From Alentia gelatinosa (taxonomy: Eukaryota; Annelida; Polychaeta; Phyllodocida; Polynoidae): a DNA stretch of 64,000 bases. Positions 1 to 11,220 of this stretch are shown one piece after another. The DNA lies in NCBI GenBank assembly GCA_950022655.1, contig OX465581.1, positions 31,033,300-31,097,299 on the forward strand, given 5' to 3'. A program made the translations under genes and the position numbers. Each line of letters opens with the position of its first letter. Positions within the stretch are counted from its first letter, which is position 1. The notes under the pieces are model-generated. The model ran no database searches, was not told the origin of the DNA, and worked only from the letters and a program-made list of their open reading frames with translations.

Positions 1-227
1 AAGTATCGTTCTGGCCCACATGAATGCAGATCCGTGGTAAAGCATTCTATACGATTGCACGACATAAAAATGATGTTTTCACCTATTAGTTCATTACAGT
101 TGTTACCGTATATATGTCATTTTATGTTTCTCGGAATTACTTACGGTTATTTAAGGATTGAAATTTCACTTAAACATAGTCACTGTAAGGACTGTCCTAG
201 AATATATGGCTTGGACTATATTTACAG

Positions 228-3108
228 GCATGTCCTCGCGGCTGGCGACCTGACAGCGATTCTATATGCCAGCCATGCAATGGTTCTCCAAGCTTCTATG
301 ACTGGCTGTACCTCGGATTTATGGCCATCTTGGCACCGGCACTACACTGGTTCTTCATAGACTTTACCAACAAGCGAAAAAAGTATGTATAACTCTGTTT
401 TATTTTACAAAGATTCGGTAAATCTAATGGTAGATGGATTCCCATTGACATAACATAAATGTATTTATTGCTATACGATATCGAGAAAAACATGGTTTCT
501 GAGGTCCTTAGCTTGGGTGCCTTATATAGGGTTGTCTCGGTAGAGTACTCGTACATGTTGAGGGGTGATAATTGTACCACCTTCTATTTGTTCGTACAGC
601 GGGGGACTGATCACTCTCCACATCTCCGCCTTTATCGAGAGTGCCATAGCAGCTGTGTCCACATTACTCGTGACCCGGCCGCTAGGATCACTGCAAATCA
701 CTTCCTGTCCCGTGACCGACTTGGCCGATTGGTACTCTCTGTTCTACAACCCCAACCCGGGCTACACGACTACTTTACACTGCACTCAAGAAATTACTTA
801 TCCCCTGTAAGTAACAAATGTCTAATTATTACTTTAAGTGTTTTCAGCATAGGAATATGGCATTAGTGCAGGAAAGATAAACTAAGGTTATTTCCGTTTC
901 AGAAAGTGAATAAATCCTATTACATTCATCTACATACACACCGACATCCTTAACTTTTGAAATACAGATATTCGACAGAGTTGTCAAAAATGTATTTAAT
1001 TTGCCTCTCTCTTTTTCGTAGATACAGCATGGTGATGGTGTACTACGCTTTCTGCCTCGTCTTGCTGGTCATTTTCCGACCCCTACTTTCGTCAAAGATG
1101 GTCAACAGTCGGGGAACGCGATCCATATATGCCGCCCTCTATTTCTTCCCTATTCTTATCGTGGTCCAGGCCGTGTTTGCTGGAATGATATGTAAGTGTC
1201 CACCTTAGTCAAGTTATTTATGTTGCTCAAATCTCAAACGATTTAGGACATCTTATGGGCGCATGTTAGGCAATTTAAAAGAACTTTTGTTTAAGTGAAT
1301 ATGTATGGGCGGGATTTCTACCTGAATTCATTTCAAACATTCGATCGCTACTGCTGTGGCGTAAAACTCATTCATAGCAGGCAGACCCTGCGATTTGCTC
1401 TCATGGATCATTGCACATTGAACATTTACAAATTATTAAGAACATAACATTTTCAAAAGTCATTAACATTTAATCAAAGAATCCATCATAACCATTATGC
1501 CAAGCATACAATGTACCCATCACTGCTCAGCATATCCTGCTGAACTGTAAAAGGGTACAAAGAAATAGAAGAAAGTACTTGAAAAACAGTAACAACATGA
1601 ACATGTTGTTTGAAACTATTCCAAAGAAAGATATCATCATGTTTTTGAAAGAGACAAATCTCTTTGATTCTATATAAAATATTTGAAAACATTGAAAAGA
1701 ATTGACTGAAATAACTCTACGAAAGTGAAAAGCTAAATCATTGATAGTCCCTATATACCCTCAGGGTTCCATGGGACGTTAAACCACAAACAAACAAACA
1801 ATCCATCATAACTGTTGTATCTATAGTGTCCTTAGGTAGAATCCAGTTGCTTGGATTCTTTACCTTGAATATACATGGAGATATAATGTGAGATAGACTG
1901 AGTGTTTAAAACAAGCTGGGTCCATGGGTCCAGTAATTTTGGTGCACTATGCTGTGCAAAACCCTAAATATGTTATCCTTATCTCACCCGAAAAAGATAT
2001 TTATCCTGCCTTGTTAGCTACAAACCATACAATTCTATGCAAGTCAGGCAAAACCAGGTTGCCAACAGCCTCACACCCGTACACCTGGCATGTGCAGCGA
2101 CCCATCTGCTATGTAATTGTAGGATGCAGCTGACATGCGGAAGAGATCAGACCATTTGTTGTTTGATAATAACAAAAACATTCACCCTCTGCTCGAATTG
2201 ATACAGTATCATATTCTATTACTGCAGATATCACAGCTCTAGGTACAATGGGAGGCTGTTAGTTTTGTAACTTTTCATGTGTACATTACATAAAGCCCAG
2301 AAAAGAAACCTGGAAAATCTGGATTCGGTCAGGATGATCTCCTCTAACAAATAATTTAGAAATACAAAGGTGGCTTATACTTCTATAACTGGCATTGATC
2401 GAAGCTTGATATCATATGTAAATGAAATAACTTTGATACTGTGCATCATACGATAATGGTAATGGTATGATATTAAGGCTGATTTATCTTGATTTCAGAT
2501 TATTCTTTCCCGTATATTGTACTCATAGTATCCGTGGTTACTAGTGCTGCACACTTCGCTTATTTCCCAGAACAGGTAGGTAACATGTTACCTGAAATAT
2601 CATGTACATCCCAGCTAAATTTGATAAGGCTAGATTGGTTCTCCGTTTTTTAAAATTTTATTATTAGACGAAACCTTTATGTAAATCTATTACAATTTTA
2701 ATTGAAATTCCCAGAGTATTTTTAGAGAACCCTCTGTCCACTGAATAATAGCAGCATTAGAATAGCTATTTTGACCAATTCTTTTATCTTAAATGAACTC
2801 TTGAATAAACAATGGAAATTGTGGAAAAATGAAATTGCATACTGGTTAGGACTCTGGTCAACATTAGTCTACATGTATATTTCTTTTTCTTTCAGTCGCC
2901 GAAATATCTTATCAAGGAGACGTTTACGAACCCACGGAACCTGAACATCATGCTGTGTCACTGGCTGCTGCACGCTTTCGGTGTGATCGCCATTACTCAG
3001 CTACGGGAGCCTGCCCTTCACGCCTCTCTCCTATGCCTCATCCCTTTCCCTGCTCTGTTCTACCTTGCTACAGTCAACTTCAGTAGCCCAGAAGATCTGG
3101 AATCCTAG
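228..3108 (+). CDS. JKAMP: JKAMP (JNK1/MAPK8-associated membrane protein), 3' five coding exons
   Basis: Five exons join in phase: 228-382, 600-806, 1022-1191, 2499-2575 and 2896-3108 (TAG stop). Each intron is GT-AG. The product matches JKAMP along its length: CPRGWRPDS and a CQPC zinc-ribbon-like pair, then YDWLYLGFMAIL, DWYSLFYNPNPGY, YYAFCLVLLVIFRPLL, SIYAALYFFPIL and HWLLHAFGVIAIT, which together form several hydrophobic membrane segments. JKAMP is a multi-pass ER membrane protein linked to ER-associated degradation and stress signalling. The first coding exon or exons lie left of the window, so the protein is partial at its N terminus. The intron between exons 3 and 4 carries a LINE 3' end. 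No frameshift or internal stop was seen. Confidence in family is high; exon edges are by eye. Confidence 0.92.
1492..1801 (+). mobile_element. LINE 3' end: C-terminal ORF remnant plus 3' UTR and tail
   Basis: The frame from 1492 to the TAA at 1675-1677 stays open. It reads like the C terminus of a non-LTR retrotransposon polyprotein: a Cys/His cluster (C...HILLNC) followed by a basic stretch and a short LFDSI end. About 90 bases of 3' UTR follow, ending in GGGACGTTAAACC and a CAAA-type repeat (about 1773-1801). The rest of the element is absent, so this is a 5'-truncated insertion in the JKAMP intron. The tail resembles that of the SINE at 3873-4131. Confidence 0.65.
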
Positions 3109-3509
3109 CCCGTCAGTTCTTGTCTTAATCGGTTTGATGTAGTAGTGTAGTTTATGGTCAAGATGTGTGGCTGATTTAGGTTCTGCAAGTGATTACGAGC
3201 AGCGTCGTCTCTGCAGGTCGGAAGATGGATGCTTATTTGTAAAAGGAAGAAATAGAAGGCATGTAATGAGATGAAGTACAGTAAAAGAAGAAAAAGTAAG
3301 TATGGGTAGACTAGAATATTTTTGAATTGTTAAAAATGAAAACATGAATAGTATCATCGTATTTATTCCATGTAAACTAGACATTATCATTTGTGAATGT
3401 ATTGACATATATACTTTCCGATACTTTCAATCGGCTCGCTTTAAATGGTCTTGTGTGTGTTAACTTTCAGATTTCAAATTGATAAATTGGAAGTAAAGGT
3501 TGTAGTGGT

Positions 3510-3545
3510 TAACTGGACGTTAAATCAAACCAACCAACCAACCAA
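3510..3545 (+). repeat. SINE/LINE tail fragment (GACGTTAAATCAAACC + CCAA repeat)
   Basis: The sequence CTGGACGTTAAATCAAACC is followed by four CCAA-type units. This is the shared 3' tail seen at 1773-1801 and 4112-4131, here with little recognisable body upstream. Confidence 0.6.
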
Positions 3546-3872
3546 ATGATACAATAACTGTTGACATTATGTACAAATGAAATATAATACCAAACGTTGA
3601 TGTAGACATTTTGAGAAAGCAAACTTTTCTTCTGTTTTTTTTTCCATCATAAGTAAGATTGTTATTCACCAGATGGAGTAAATGAAGCTTTCTTAAGAAA
3701 AGTTATATCTCATGCTTTAGAAATACAATTTCTATCAAGAAACACTTGCATTATATTTGTGAATTTTCATCTATTGAAAATAAAGGTGCATTAATTTATT
3801 TGTCAACAGTTTTTTCTTTTCCTTCTCATGCTATACACTGAAATTCGCAAACATTTCTATGACATTCCTGGG

Positions 3873-4131
3873 ATGGGAAGTTACCTCAGTGGCTAAGGCA
3901 CTGGACTTGTAATCCCAATATTGTGGGTTTGAGTCCCACTGCAGCCACTCTTCTAAATCATCCCCAGCAGTGGTAGATTAACTGTTCTATCAAAGGCCAA
4001 TCCTTCTCATACAATGGTGTGGGGAGTAAATGAACTCTCACCTCGGTAAATGTGTAGGAGTGAGATTTCTAATTTCATTACATAGATTCGATCACCATCC
4101 TTGTGAACGTTGAATCAAACCAACCAACTAT
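3873..4131 (+). mobile_element. tRNA-derived SINE
   Basis: The head is tRNA-like. An A-box-like TGGCTAAGGCACTGG sits at about 3890-3904 and a B-box-like GGGTTTGAGTCCC at about 3925-3937, with CCACT after it, at tRNA-like spacing. A body of about 150 bases follows, including AAATGTGTAGGAGTGAGATT and GATTCGATCACCATCC. The end is AACGTTGAATCAAACCAACC. Body fragments recur in reverse at 29270-29450 and 37425-37620. The polymerase III boxes and the tail point to a SINE mobilised by a LINE of the 1492-1801 type. Confidence 0.7.
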
Positions 4132-4164
4132 GACATTCCTTATTGTTACCCACACACTAGAGAC

Positions 4165-4862
4165 TATAAGACTGGGCACCCACCAACACCGACGCGAGCT
4201 GATACAAAATGACCATATCGTAGCGCGTCGGGAGGCATATCGTGCATCGGCTCGCATTGATACGCGTCGTAACGTGTTGGGAGGGTTCATGAAAAAGATG
4301 CCATGGTCCCGATACACCCCAATTTGCTCACGATGCAACCAGTGTAATCGACCATATTTCCTTTATGATTCCAGAAATAATGCATATTTATGATTGATAT
4401 TTTATCTGTAGATACAAACCGATATTATATGATATCTCATAATAATACCTAATTAGAAAAAACAGTTCCAAGTTAAAGAATATAATGGTCGATTTGAGAC
4501 CCTTATCTACTATCAAATTTCACCATTTTTGCAGAGTCGCATTACCATTATATTCCCTAGATATTCTGAAAATTTCATAATTTTCCATCGATTATTTCAT
4601 ATGATTTCCCGTTTAAAGGGTCATCTATACACACCGACGCGCTACAACAATTGATACATGATCGATTGTCGTAGACCCTCTACGATATGGTTTTTTTTAT
4701 AGGTTCTCGTCAGTGCGCGACGGGCCGCGTCAGTAGCATTACCATAGAAACCTGACCAACTGCCCCGATAAGCTCTACGATTTTGCTACGATATGAATTT
4801 TGTATCGGGAAGGCAATATCGGGGTGCGTCGGTTCACGTCGGGAGCCTGGTGGACACACCCC
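4165..4862. repeat. Degenerate inverted-repeat element with GACGCG motifs
   Basis: The left edge reads GGGCACCCACCAACACCGAC and the right edge, in reverse complement, reads GGGTGTGTCCACCAGGCTCC. Internal CGACGCG, TCGTAG and GATACA motifs recur on both strands (for example near 4192, 4637 and 4790). No ORF with protein character was found. It is probably a non-autonomous DNA transposon, but the ends are only loosely defined. Confidence 0.4.
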
Positions 4863-4874
4863 CCCCCCCCCCCC
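4859..4874. repeat. Poly(C) tract, 16 bases
   Basis: An uninterrupted run of C lies at the right edge of the 4165-4862 element. It is one of several long C or G runs in the window. Confidence 0.9.
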
Positions 4875-5063
4875 ACCCCGAAGACGCTATGACCAGGATA
4901 AGCTATTCTAAAAATGTTATACTGACACCCTACCGTTAGCTTTTCCTCAAAAGATTTTCGCCATTTCTTTCCACAGTGACTTGCTCCTCACTATTCTTAA
5001 ACCTTTTACCTGGTATTTCCATAGGGGAGAGGCATTTCCATAGGGGAGAGGGTTGATATTGGT

Positions 5064-5083
5064 GGGGGGGGGGGGGGGGGGGG
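5064..5083. repeat. Poly(G) tract, 20 bases
   Basis: An uninterrupted run of G lies 9 bases left of the inverted-repeat element that begins at 5092. Confidence 0.9.
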
Positions 5084-5091
5084 ATTCATGT

Positions 5092-6220
5092 AGACCTGGC
5101 CAGATGTCACGGATCGTCGTCAAATGGACTAGGACAGGGGTGAAAAATAAAGTCGGGAGTCTGGTCAAAATCTTTTGTGTATAGGTAGTACAGTGGGTGG
5201 TGTGTATGTTGGATGTATGAGGGTAGGTTAAATACCAATAATAAATATACACTACAGGGCCAAAGTTGTATAGTACATATACTATGTGGAAACGATTGAC
5301 TCCCTTTTTTCTTTACACTACAGAGATAATACTAATAAATATAATTTTGAAGGCTAATTGTCCAAATTGTCTTTAAACTCCATGACTAGTTTGAGTAGAT
5401 ATTCATTTCTTTTTGTTTTGAACCTTACTAAGGGAAAATCAGCTAGGGGGTCAATCGTTTCCACAGGGAGTCAATCGTTTCCACATTCTCAGATATGGGT
5501 ACATGTTTATGTACAGTGAAGGAGTACAAGAAAGCTGGTACCATGTGAAGTTACCTTGATATAAGGGGGTATTTATATGAAATGGACACTAGTTAAATAG
5601 AACTTACTTGCTAGCTATCACTATAGGGTGGGAGTCAATCGTTTCCACACAAAAACTACACAAACTTAGTTAATTGGCTCCCAGTGCTATCATAATATAG
5701 TTAGATTTGATTTTTTTTCATATATACATAGGCACATGTTAAGGCTTACAAGGACATATTTTATTCCTGTCTGTGCTACATGTAGATATTGGGAGGGCTC
5801 CTTTTTTAGGGAGTCAATCGTTTCTACACTAAATTACACCTGCACATTCTGCCTTGCAGAGAGCATACTATCCTGCCCAAAAATTTGAAATGTTTTGAAA
5901 AAAATCCTTAATCTATAGGGGCCCAGTTAAGAACAATAATTGTCAATATTATTATATTATTCTACTATTCCTAACCATTGAAAGTATGGTATATTCATAT
6001 TATCGTGAAAAAACACCCTGTTTTGGGTAGTTTGGGTCCTCTAGCTTTGTTATTTATGATCCCACATACACAAAACAATGGTTCCCCTGTAAGGTCTGAC
6101 TGAGCCTGACAAGAATATAAGATAAAATCATAAATCTCTATTAAATTTAGCGTTTTATTGAATGGAGAAGCAATACTGATAATTTGACGAAGATCCGTGA
6201 CATCTGGCCGTTACAGACCT
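5092..6220. mobile_element. Non-autonomous DNA element with about 35-bp terminal inverted repeats
   Basis: The left end starts AGACCTGGCCAGATGTCACG and continues GATCGTCGTCAAA. The right end (about 6182-6220), reversed, starts AGGTCTGTAACGGCCAGATG and continues TCACGGATCTTCGTCAAA. The arms match over about 35 bases with a small gap. The interior has no convincing ORF. A second inverted-repeat element (5286-5829) lies inside it. Confidence 0.6.
5286..5829. mobile_element. MITE with GTGGAAACGATTGACTCCC terminal repeats, nested
   Basis: The left end is GTGGAAACGATTGACTCCC followed by a T run. The right end is a T run, then AGGGAGTCAATCGTTTCTAC. Three further direct copies of GGAGTCAATCGTTTCCACA lie inside (near 5450, 5468 and 5631). 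TA dinucleotides flank both ends, consistent with a Tc1/mariner-type TA duplication. No ORF is present. Confidence 0.6.
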
Positions 6221-6373
6221 ATTTTTTCTCTGGAGACAAATTTTCTGTTTGCTATTTTTTAGTGATACTGGGGACAACTTTTATTCAGCTATTTGTTAAT
6301 CAAGCTGAGATTCACCCATTTATGTGTAATAACTATCATCAATATCCTTTTCTAGAACATAAAATTCAAACGG

Positions 6374-6703
6374 ATGGCATCTGAACACAATAGCTTTGAT
6401 TCCTTCAAGAAATATTTGTCCGGGTATGATTGGACCACCCTCATGACAATGGAAGATACAAATTTGATCTCGCAGAAAATGATTGGTAGAATTACTGAAT
6501 CCCTTGATACCTATTGTCCGACTAAGGAGATGAAGCTCAGGAAAGAAAAAGACCCCTGGGTCTCTGATGAGGTGTATAGTGAAATAAACGAACAGAGACT
6601 GTTTATTGATGCGTACCGTGTAGATAATAACTATAAGAAAACAAGAGCCAAGACGCTAAATATGCAAATAAGAAATGACTTAAAGCGAGCTAAGTTGACT
6701 TGA
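6374..6703 (+). pseudogene. LINE fragment: linker between endonuclease and reverse transcriptase
   Basis: The 109-residue frame contains PTKEMKLRKEKDPWVSDEVY and a basic helical stretch. The same arrangement (KKMKEPWVGEQILSDIHER) precedes the reverse transcriptase of the LINE at 17880-21160. The endonuclease before it and the reverse transcriptase after it are both missing. It is a decayed internal LINE fragment and not a host gene, although the frame is intact over its length. Confidence 0.6.
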
Positions 6704-6837
6704 AAAACAAGCCTTGGACTCAGTGCCAAATGAGCTACTATGTCCCACATGCGAAGTAAAGTTAATATGCCTTCCAATTCAGCAAAATAGTTTGACATTT
6801 ATCTAATATGCCGTCAACAAAGAGTGAAAGAGAATAA

Positions 6838-7275
6838 AGTGTCTCAACCCTAAACCGGGTGCGCCACCAAACAGAGGCTCCGCAGGCGGGTTTTTAACCT
6901 CCAGCCAAAGTTGCTCCGGGCCTGGCTGCCTAGCCACCACTAACTCTGTAAAATCTCTGAGATGTTCCACCAACTCCCTCATTTCTAGCCCACAGGCAAC
7001 CATAAGGAGCAGACACACTACCCAGTGGGCACACAGGGACCTGTTCCACCAAGCCCGGCAGGGGAATGAGTACACAGCGGGTATGCTGCTGCCGTCTGGT
7101 TGACATTGGCTGCAATATTGTCTTCGCAAGTTTCCCATTCATTCGACAGGGGGCGCCTCAAACATCCCTCCATACACTATGCCACTCAGGCTGCGCAAAA
7201 CCTGTGAGCAAAGAAGTGTGCTGCCATGTTGGGAACAGTACAGGAAATTTATTTACCTTCATTGTTTGATTTAAC
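6838..7275. repeat. Diverged fragment related to the 33061-34120 element
   Basis: It shares with 33061-33480, in order, a GGCGGGTTTT...CCTCCAGCC segment, GTTCCACCAA, a GCGGGTATGCTGCTGCCGTC block (GCGGGTTTGCTATTGCCGTC in the other copy), and a final TACCTTCATTGTTTGATTTAA that appears inverted in the other copy. The terminal TGGGCCTATTCCACCAA is not intact here, so this is an old, partly rearranged copy. Confidence 0.5.
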
Positions 7276-7365
7276 ACAGAATTCAGCAGAAAATTAATAA
7301 GCTATCATCTCTGTTGATAACATGAGTAAGTAGGTTTGCGAGGCACATACCGTCCAATATGGTGA

Positions 7366-8925
7366 TTTTTTTTATTTTTTTTTAAAAGATTTTTATTTAA
7401 ACTGGAGGTAGACGGTAGGCTTGAAATAGCCTATTTCCACGTTGCTCCAGGATAAGACAGTTCCTAGGAGACTGTGGATACAATATAACAGAATGCCGAC
7501 GTAGTTGACATCAAGATAGTCGGTCAGATAGTACGGTAACAAGGCCAGGTGCACCACCCAGTTTGGTAGCCCACCATACGCACTCGGTGTCTCCCAAGAG
7601 ACGTATTGGCCATAGGCTGGATTCTAGCTTGTGCTTGATGTACATACAAAGAACAACAATCGAAAAACTTCTACATCAATCATGATAAACTGTAAGGTAA
7701 ACTATAGGATTTTAACAATGAAATAACATATGGTTTGTTAAATATTAGATGGAAAAAGAGCATACATTTTGCACATCCATTCTGTATTGGAGAAAAGAGA
7801 CAAGGCAACAGATTTCAGATCAGAGCAACGGGCTTCAGCATCAACCGTCTACATGCATATGTTTAGCATCAAGGATCGAAATATCCCAATCTCTTGACTT
7901 TTAACATCATTTTAAGTCGATAACCTAGACTCTTTTTAGTTTGAGTGTTTCTTAACTCCACTGTCTGGCTATTCCACATGCTTGCTGCTTTATACAAAAC
8001 CGACCGTTCATACCCAGCCTTCCTTGGGTGGTCTGTGGTTAGGACTGGGCCATCGAACAGCCTTGTTTGCCTTCCAGCATTACGCAGGTACTGAGGATCA
8101 TTCAATCTACGAAATGCTGCCAAGACAAGGTGGGTCTCACGTCTTTCTCTTAGCAAGTTTAGTTTACTCTGTTTGTGTATTTCCATTGTGGATGTTCTTA
8201 CAGGGTCATTATGGCATATCTTAAGTGCACGATTTTGGCAGCGCTGGAGTTTATTTAATAATACATTGTTTGATTTGTCATATAATACATCACCATACTC
8301 AAGATAGCACAGGATCTTAGATTTGTATATTGTGATAGCTTGGTCTACAGTGAGATATTTACGTATATAGCCTAGTAAGTTTATTTTGTGAGAGGCTTTA
8401 CTGATTGTGTTGTTCACATGTGCGTTATAAGTTAACTTGGGGTCAAGTCTTATCCCTAAGTAGTCGAAGGAGTGTACCTCCTCGAGTTGTTGATTTTTCA
8501 GCCATAACTTGCATGGTTTGTGCATTTGTGTCTGGGAAGGCAACCCAAATCTCATGATCTTTGATTTTTTGTGGTTGACTGTTAAACGGTTATTTGCACA
8601 CCAGTTTCCAATAGCGTTTGCGTCATACTGCATTTTCTCTACTGCTTCACGTAGGTCTGTGTAAGGTAGGTAGATGACTGCGTCATCCGCATACAACTTG
8701 ATTCTACTATGGCGTAGGCCATTGTCCATGCTATTTATAAATAAAATAAAGAACAGGGGGCCTAAAATAGACCCCTGTGGCACTCCAAATTTCAGTTTCT
8801 CTAAGTTTGACAGGTGGCTATTAGCTATAGTACGTTGAGACCTATTAAAAAGGTAGCTTCTAATCCAAGAAATAGTGGTGATGACCTGGTGATATATCAG
8901 ATGACCAGAGTGACTCAAAGTTCCC
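7366..8925 (-). mobile_element. 5'-truncated LINE (reverse transcriptase C-terminal half)
   Basis: The ORF at 7869-8918 on the minus strand encodes 349 residues with reverse-transcriptase motifs: GVPQGSILGPL near residue 45, LYADDAVIY near 75, then the thumb and connection region with SFDYLGIRLD and the basic C-terminal domain. The 3' UTR runs left to a T-rich tract (7366-7390), the poly(A) tail of a minus-strand insertion. The endonuclease and N-terminal palm (the FLDFSKAFD-type motif) are missing. Truncation at about 8920 abuts the hairpin-ended repeat at 8933-9240. The ORF itself has no stop or frameshift, so the insertion is fairly young. Confidence 0.88.
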
Positions 8926-8932
8926 TAATAAT

Positions 8933-9240
8933 TAAGTAAAGTATTCACCCCTGATCTCCATTCATGGGTGAACAACTGTCCTATGTTAATTGGTGAGGCT
9001 TTTTGCAGTTCGAGAAACCAGCGAGGAAGACTGAACAAAATAGCTGGACCTGAGAGCCAGTGAAGCTTCACTGGAAAACTACGTCTAAATACGCAGTTAT
9101 AACATAAGATACAGCTGTTTTGAAGGTTGGCAAAGACAATTTTTTTCCCATATATGTCAGAGTGTGCGCAGTATAAATGACAACTCCGGTGGAGAGCTCT
9201 ATGTCAGAGGAACCCGGCCCTGTATGGGACAGGGCCAGGA
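8933..9240 (-). mobile_element. Hairpin-ended non-autonomous element, copy 1
   Basis: In reverse complement this matches 57918-58266: GCCAGTG, then CCCTGTCCCATACAGGGCC (a hairpin), an interior with CCAGTGAAGCTTCACTGG-like and AACCAGCGAGGAAG segments, and a second hairpin at the far end (TTCACCCCTGATCTCCATTC with ATGGGTGAA). It has no ORF. Edges are set by comparison with the second copy. Confidence 0.65.
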
Positions 9241-9244
9241 ACAC

Positions 9245-10245
9245 TGGCTACCTGATAATCTGTTTCGAAAGCAGGCAACCTAAAACGAAGTCTCTGCAGA
9301 GGTACAAGTTAAGCAATACAATACAGCATACCAGCATGATCAAGGAGTTCAAAACTCTAATCAAGCTCCAATTGTCAGTTTATACATGGCGAAAAAGATC
9401 CATTAATTCAGGATACAGGGATTGGCAGGTTCCCCCTGCTGCATGCTCTGCGCCCCCTGGCAAAAGACTGGGGAACATGAAGTTAGTCGCACATTGAGTA
9501 AAAAGGTTGTGAGATGAGGTTTGGCTATAATGTCTATTTATTCTTGGTAAAGTATAAAGGATGCAGGAAAACCCTGAAAAATACAATACATGAATATTGT
9601 CTTATTAATAACAATCTATTGCTACAGGGAACTTCACATCTCTACATGGGACATACAATTCACATTTTGCATAATAGACATGAGCAAGTCTATCCCACAG
9701 ATTGACACATACCGTATTGGACCTATGCAAATTTATGTCTCTCATGAATGCTAAATATCATATCATGAACCTATGCATGTTCACATAACATAGTTTATAG
9801 GAATCATCCTTGCATGGTCCCATAAATGGGTCATATGAGCACTCTACCGGAAAATATCGAAGACCTTTGCAAGTCTAGGCCAATATGCAAAAACACACTA
9901 TTATACATGTATTCATTATGAATATAACCAATCTGGCTCCAGTTGTTCCATTGGTTTTTAAATATGTATGTCATAGTTATCTTGGATTACAGTATCCAAA
10001 GAAAATAAGATTGTATTAGGACCTGGGTGAGCCGTTAAACATATCCACTAGATAGGCAAGGAGATTCAGACACAATACACAGATTAGTTTCTACATAGCA
10101 ATACAATCTCAAAATAAAAGTTATATCAGCATTAAAATCTTGGGTAAAGGGTGTGTAACTTACCACACACACAAACAGTGGAGACTAAACAGATCACTGC
10201 CTAATCATGAGTCCTACACAAACCACCTCTCCTATAAATGGAAAT
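9245..10245. other. No gene recognised
   Basis: The region is AT-rich, with short frames of no protein character. The sequence near 9400-9480 (GCAGGTTCCCCCTGCTGCAT) may be low-copy repeat. No splice-coherent exons were seen. Confidence 0.5.
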
Positions 10246-10247
10246 AG

Positions 10248-10530
10248 AGTAAAACACCGCTTAAGGGGGCCACCTTCAGGGTGTTCGCACGTACACATAC
10301 CATAAACAAGCAATGGGGATAATCTAGAGTGCTGTCCCCACACTGTCCCAATAAATTTGATAAGGTGTCCCTCTTAAATGCCCCCTTAAGCGGGGTTAAG
10401 AAGCATTCTGTACCGATATAACTGTCCCTTAAGCGGGGTGTCCCCTCAAGAGAAGGGGGCCTTCTTTCACTTCAGTTACTTGAAAGTACCACGGGTCTGT
10501 CTGTCCTGACTCCCAACCTTCACCTCCAGT
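10248..10530. repeat. Fragment of the CCCCGCTTAAGGGGACA repeat family
   Basis: It starts with AGTAAAACACCGCTTAAGGG, close to the terminal repeat at 50908 and 56742, and contains several CCCTTAAGCGGGG units. It ends with a TACCACGGGTCTGTCTGTCC segment that matches, inverted, the sequence near 51155-51180. It is another copy of the DNA element that hosts the Ngaro insertion. Confidence 0.6.
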
Positions 10531-10582
10531 AGTGGATTTTGTTACTGACTACTTTGGGGCTGGCAAAAAAGTGTGTGTATGT

Positions 10583-10605
10583 GGGGGGGGGGGGGGGGGG
10601 GGGGG
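10583..10605. repeat. Poly(G) tract, 23 bases
   Basis: This is the longest G run in the window. A GT-rich stretch precedes it and GGCGGCCGCC follows it. Confidence 0.9.
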
Positions 10606-11077
10606 CGGCCGCCACTGAAAGAAAAAGCGTGTGGACCGGCCCTATTAAGGCTTGATCATCTAGAGACAAATCAACCCAATAAGGGGAAAAAATGGCTTGT
10701 TGGTTGGTTCCCAAGTGACCCACTGATTGTATGAAAAACAAAACTTTTAATTGATTTTCTTCATAATTCCACGCTCATTCTTGAATGAACATATGTATGG
10801 CAGCTTATCATAATACAGCTATAGCTGATTTTGTTAATTTGACACTCCTGTTTGTGTGTAGGGACTATCGTATTCCATTACGTCCATTATGTCCATTACA
10901 TCTAGCAATGTTCCTTTCTTTCCACATGTTTCACCATGTGTTCATCATCGGCGGCCGCGACTCTTTATATACGGGCCTGGTGAGGCCTAAAAATAGGGCG
11001 TGATGTGATTGGCCAGCGAATAGCGTCTCGGCACGGGATTGGATCCCTGACGAAGAGTGTTTTCTGAAAATAGCACA

Positions 11078-11127
11078 GTCACGTGACTAATATATAATGA
11101 TCTACAGAGTGGTCCATTCATCAGCCA
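11078..11127 (+). promoter_or_regulatory. Probable core promoter of the Rho-type GTPase gene
   Basis: A palindromic E-box, GTCACGTGAC (11078-11087), is followed by the TATA-like TATATAA (11091-11097). A transcription start would be expected about 30 bases on, near TCCATTCATC at about 11112-11122, which would give a 5' UTR of about 100 bases before the ATG at 11221. The motifs are seen; promoter function is inferred. Confidence 0.5.
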
Positions 11128-11220
11128 CAACAGTAGTAAGCTTACTGGCGACCGTGACGGACGCGTAACGGCGCGTCTCAGTGCTCTCAGCGGGTTTTAG
11201 CTCTGGACATACCGTCCACC

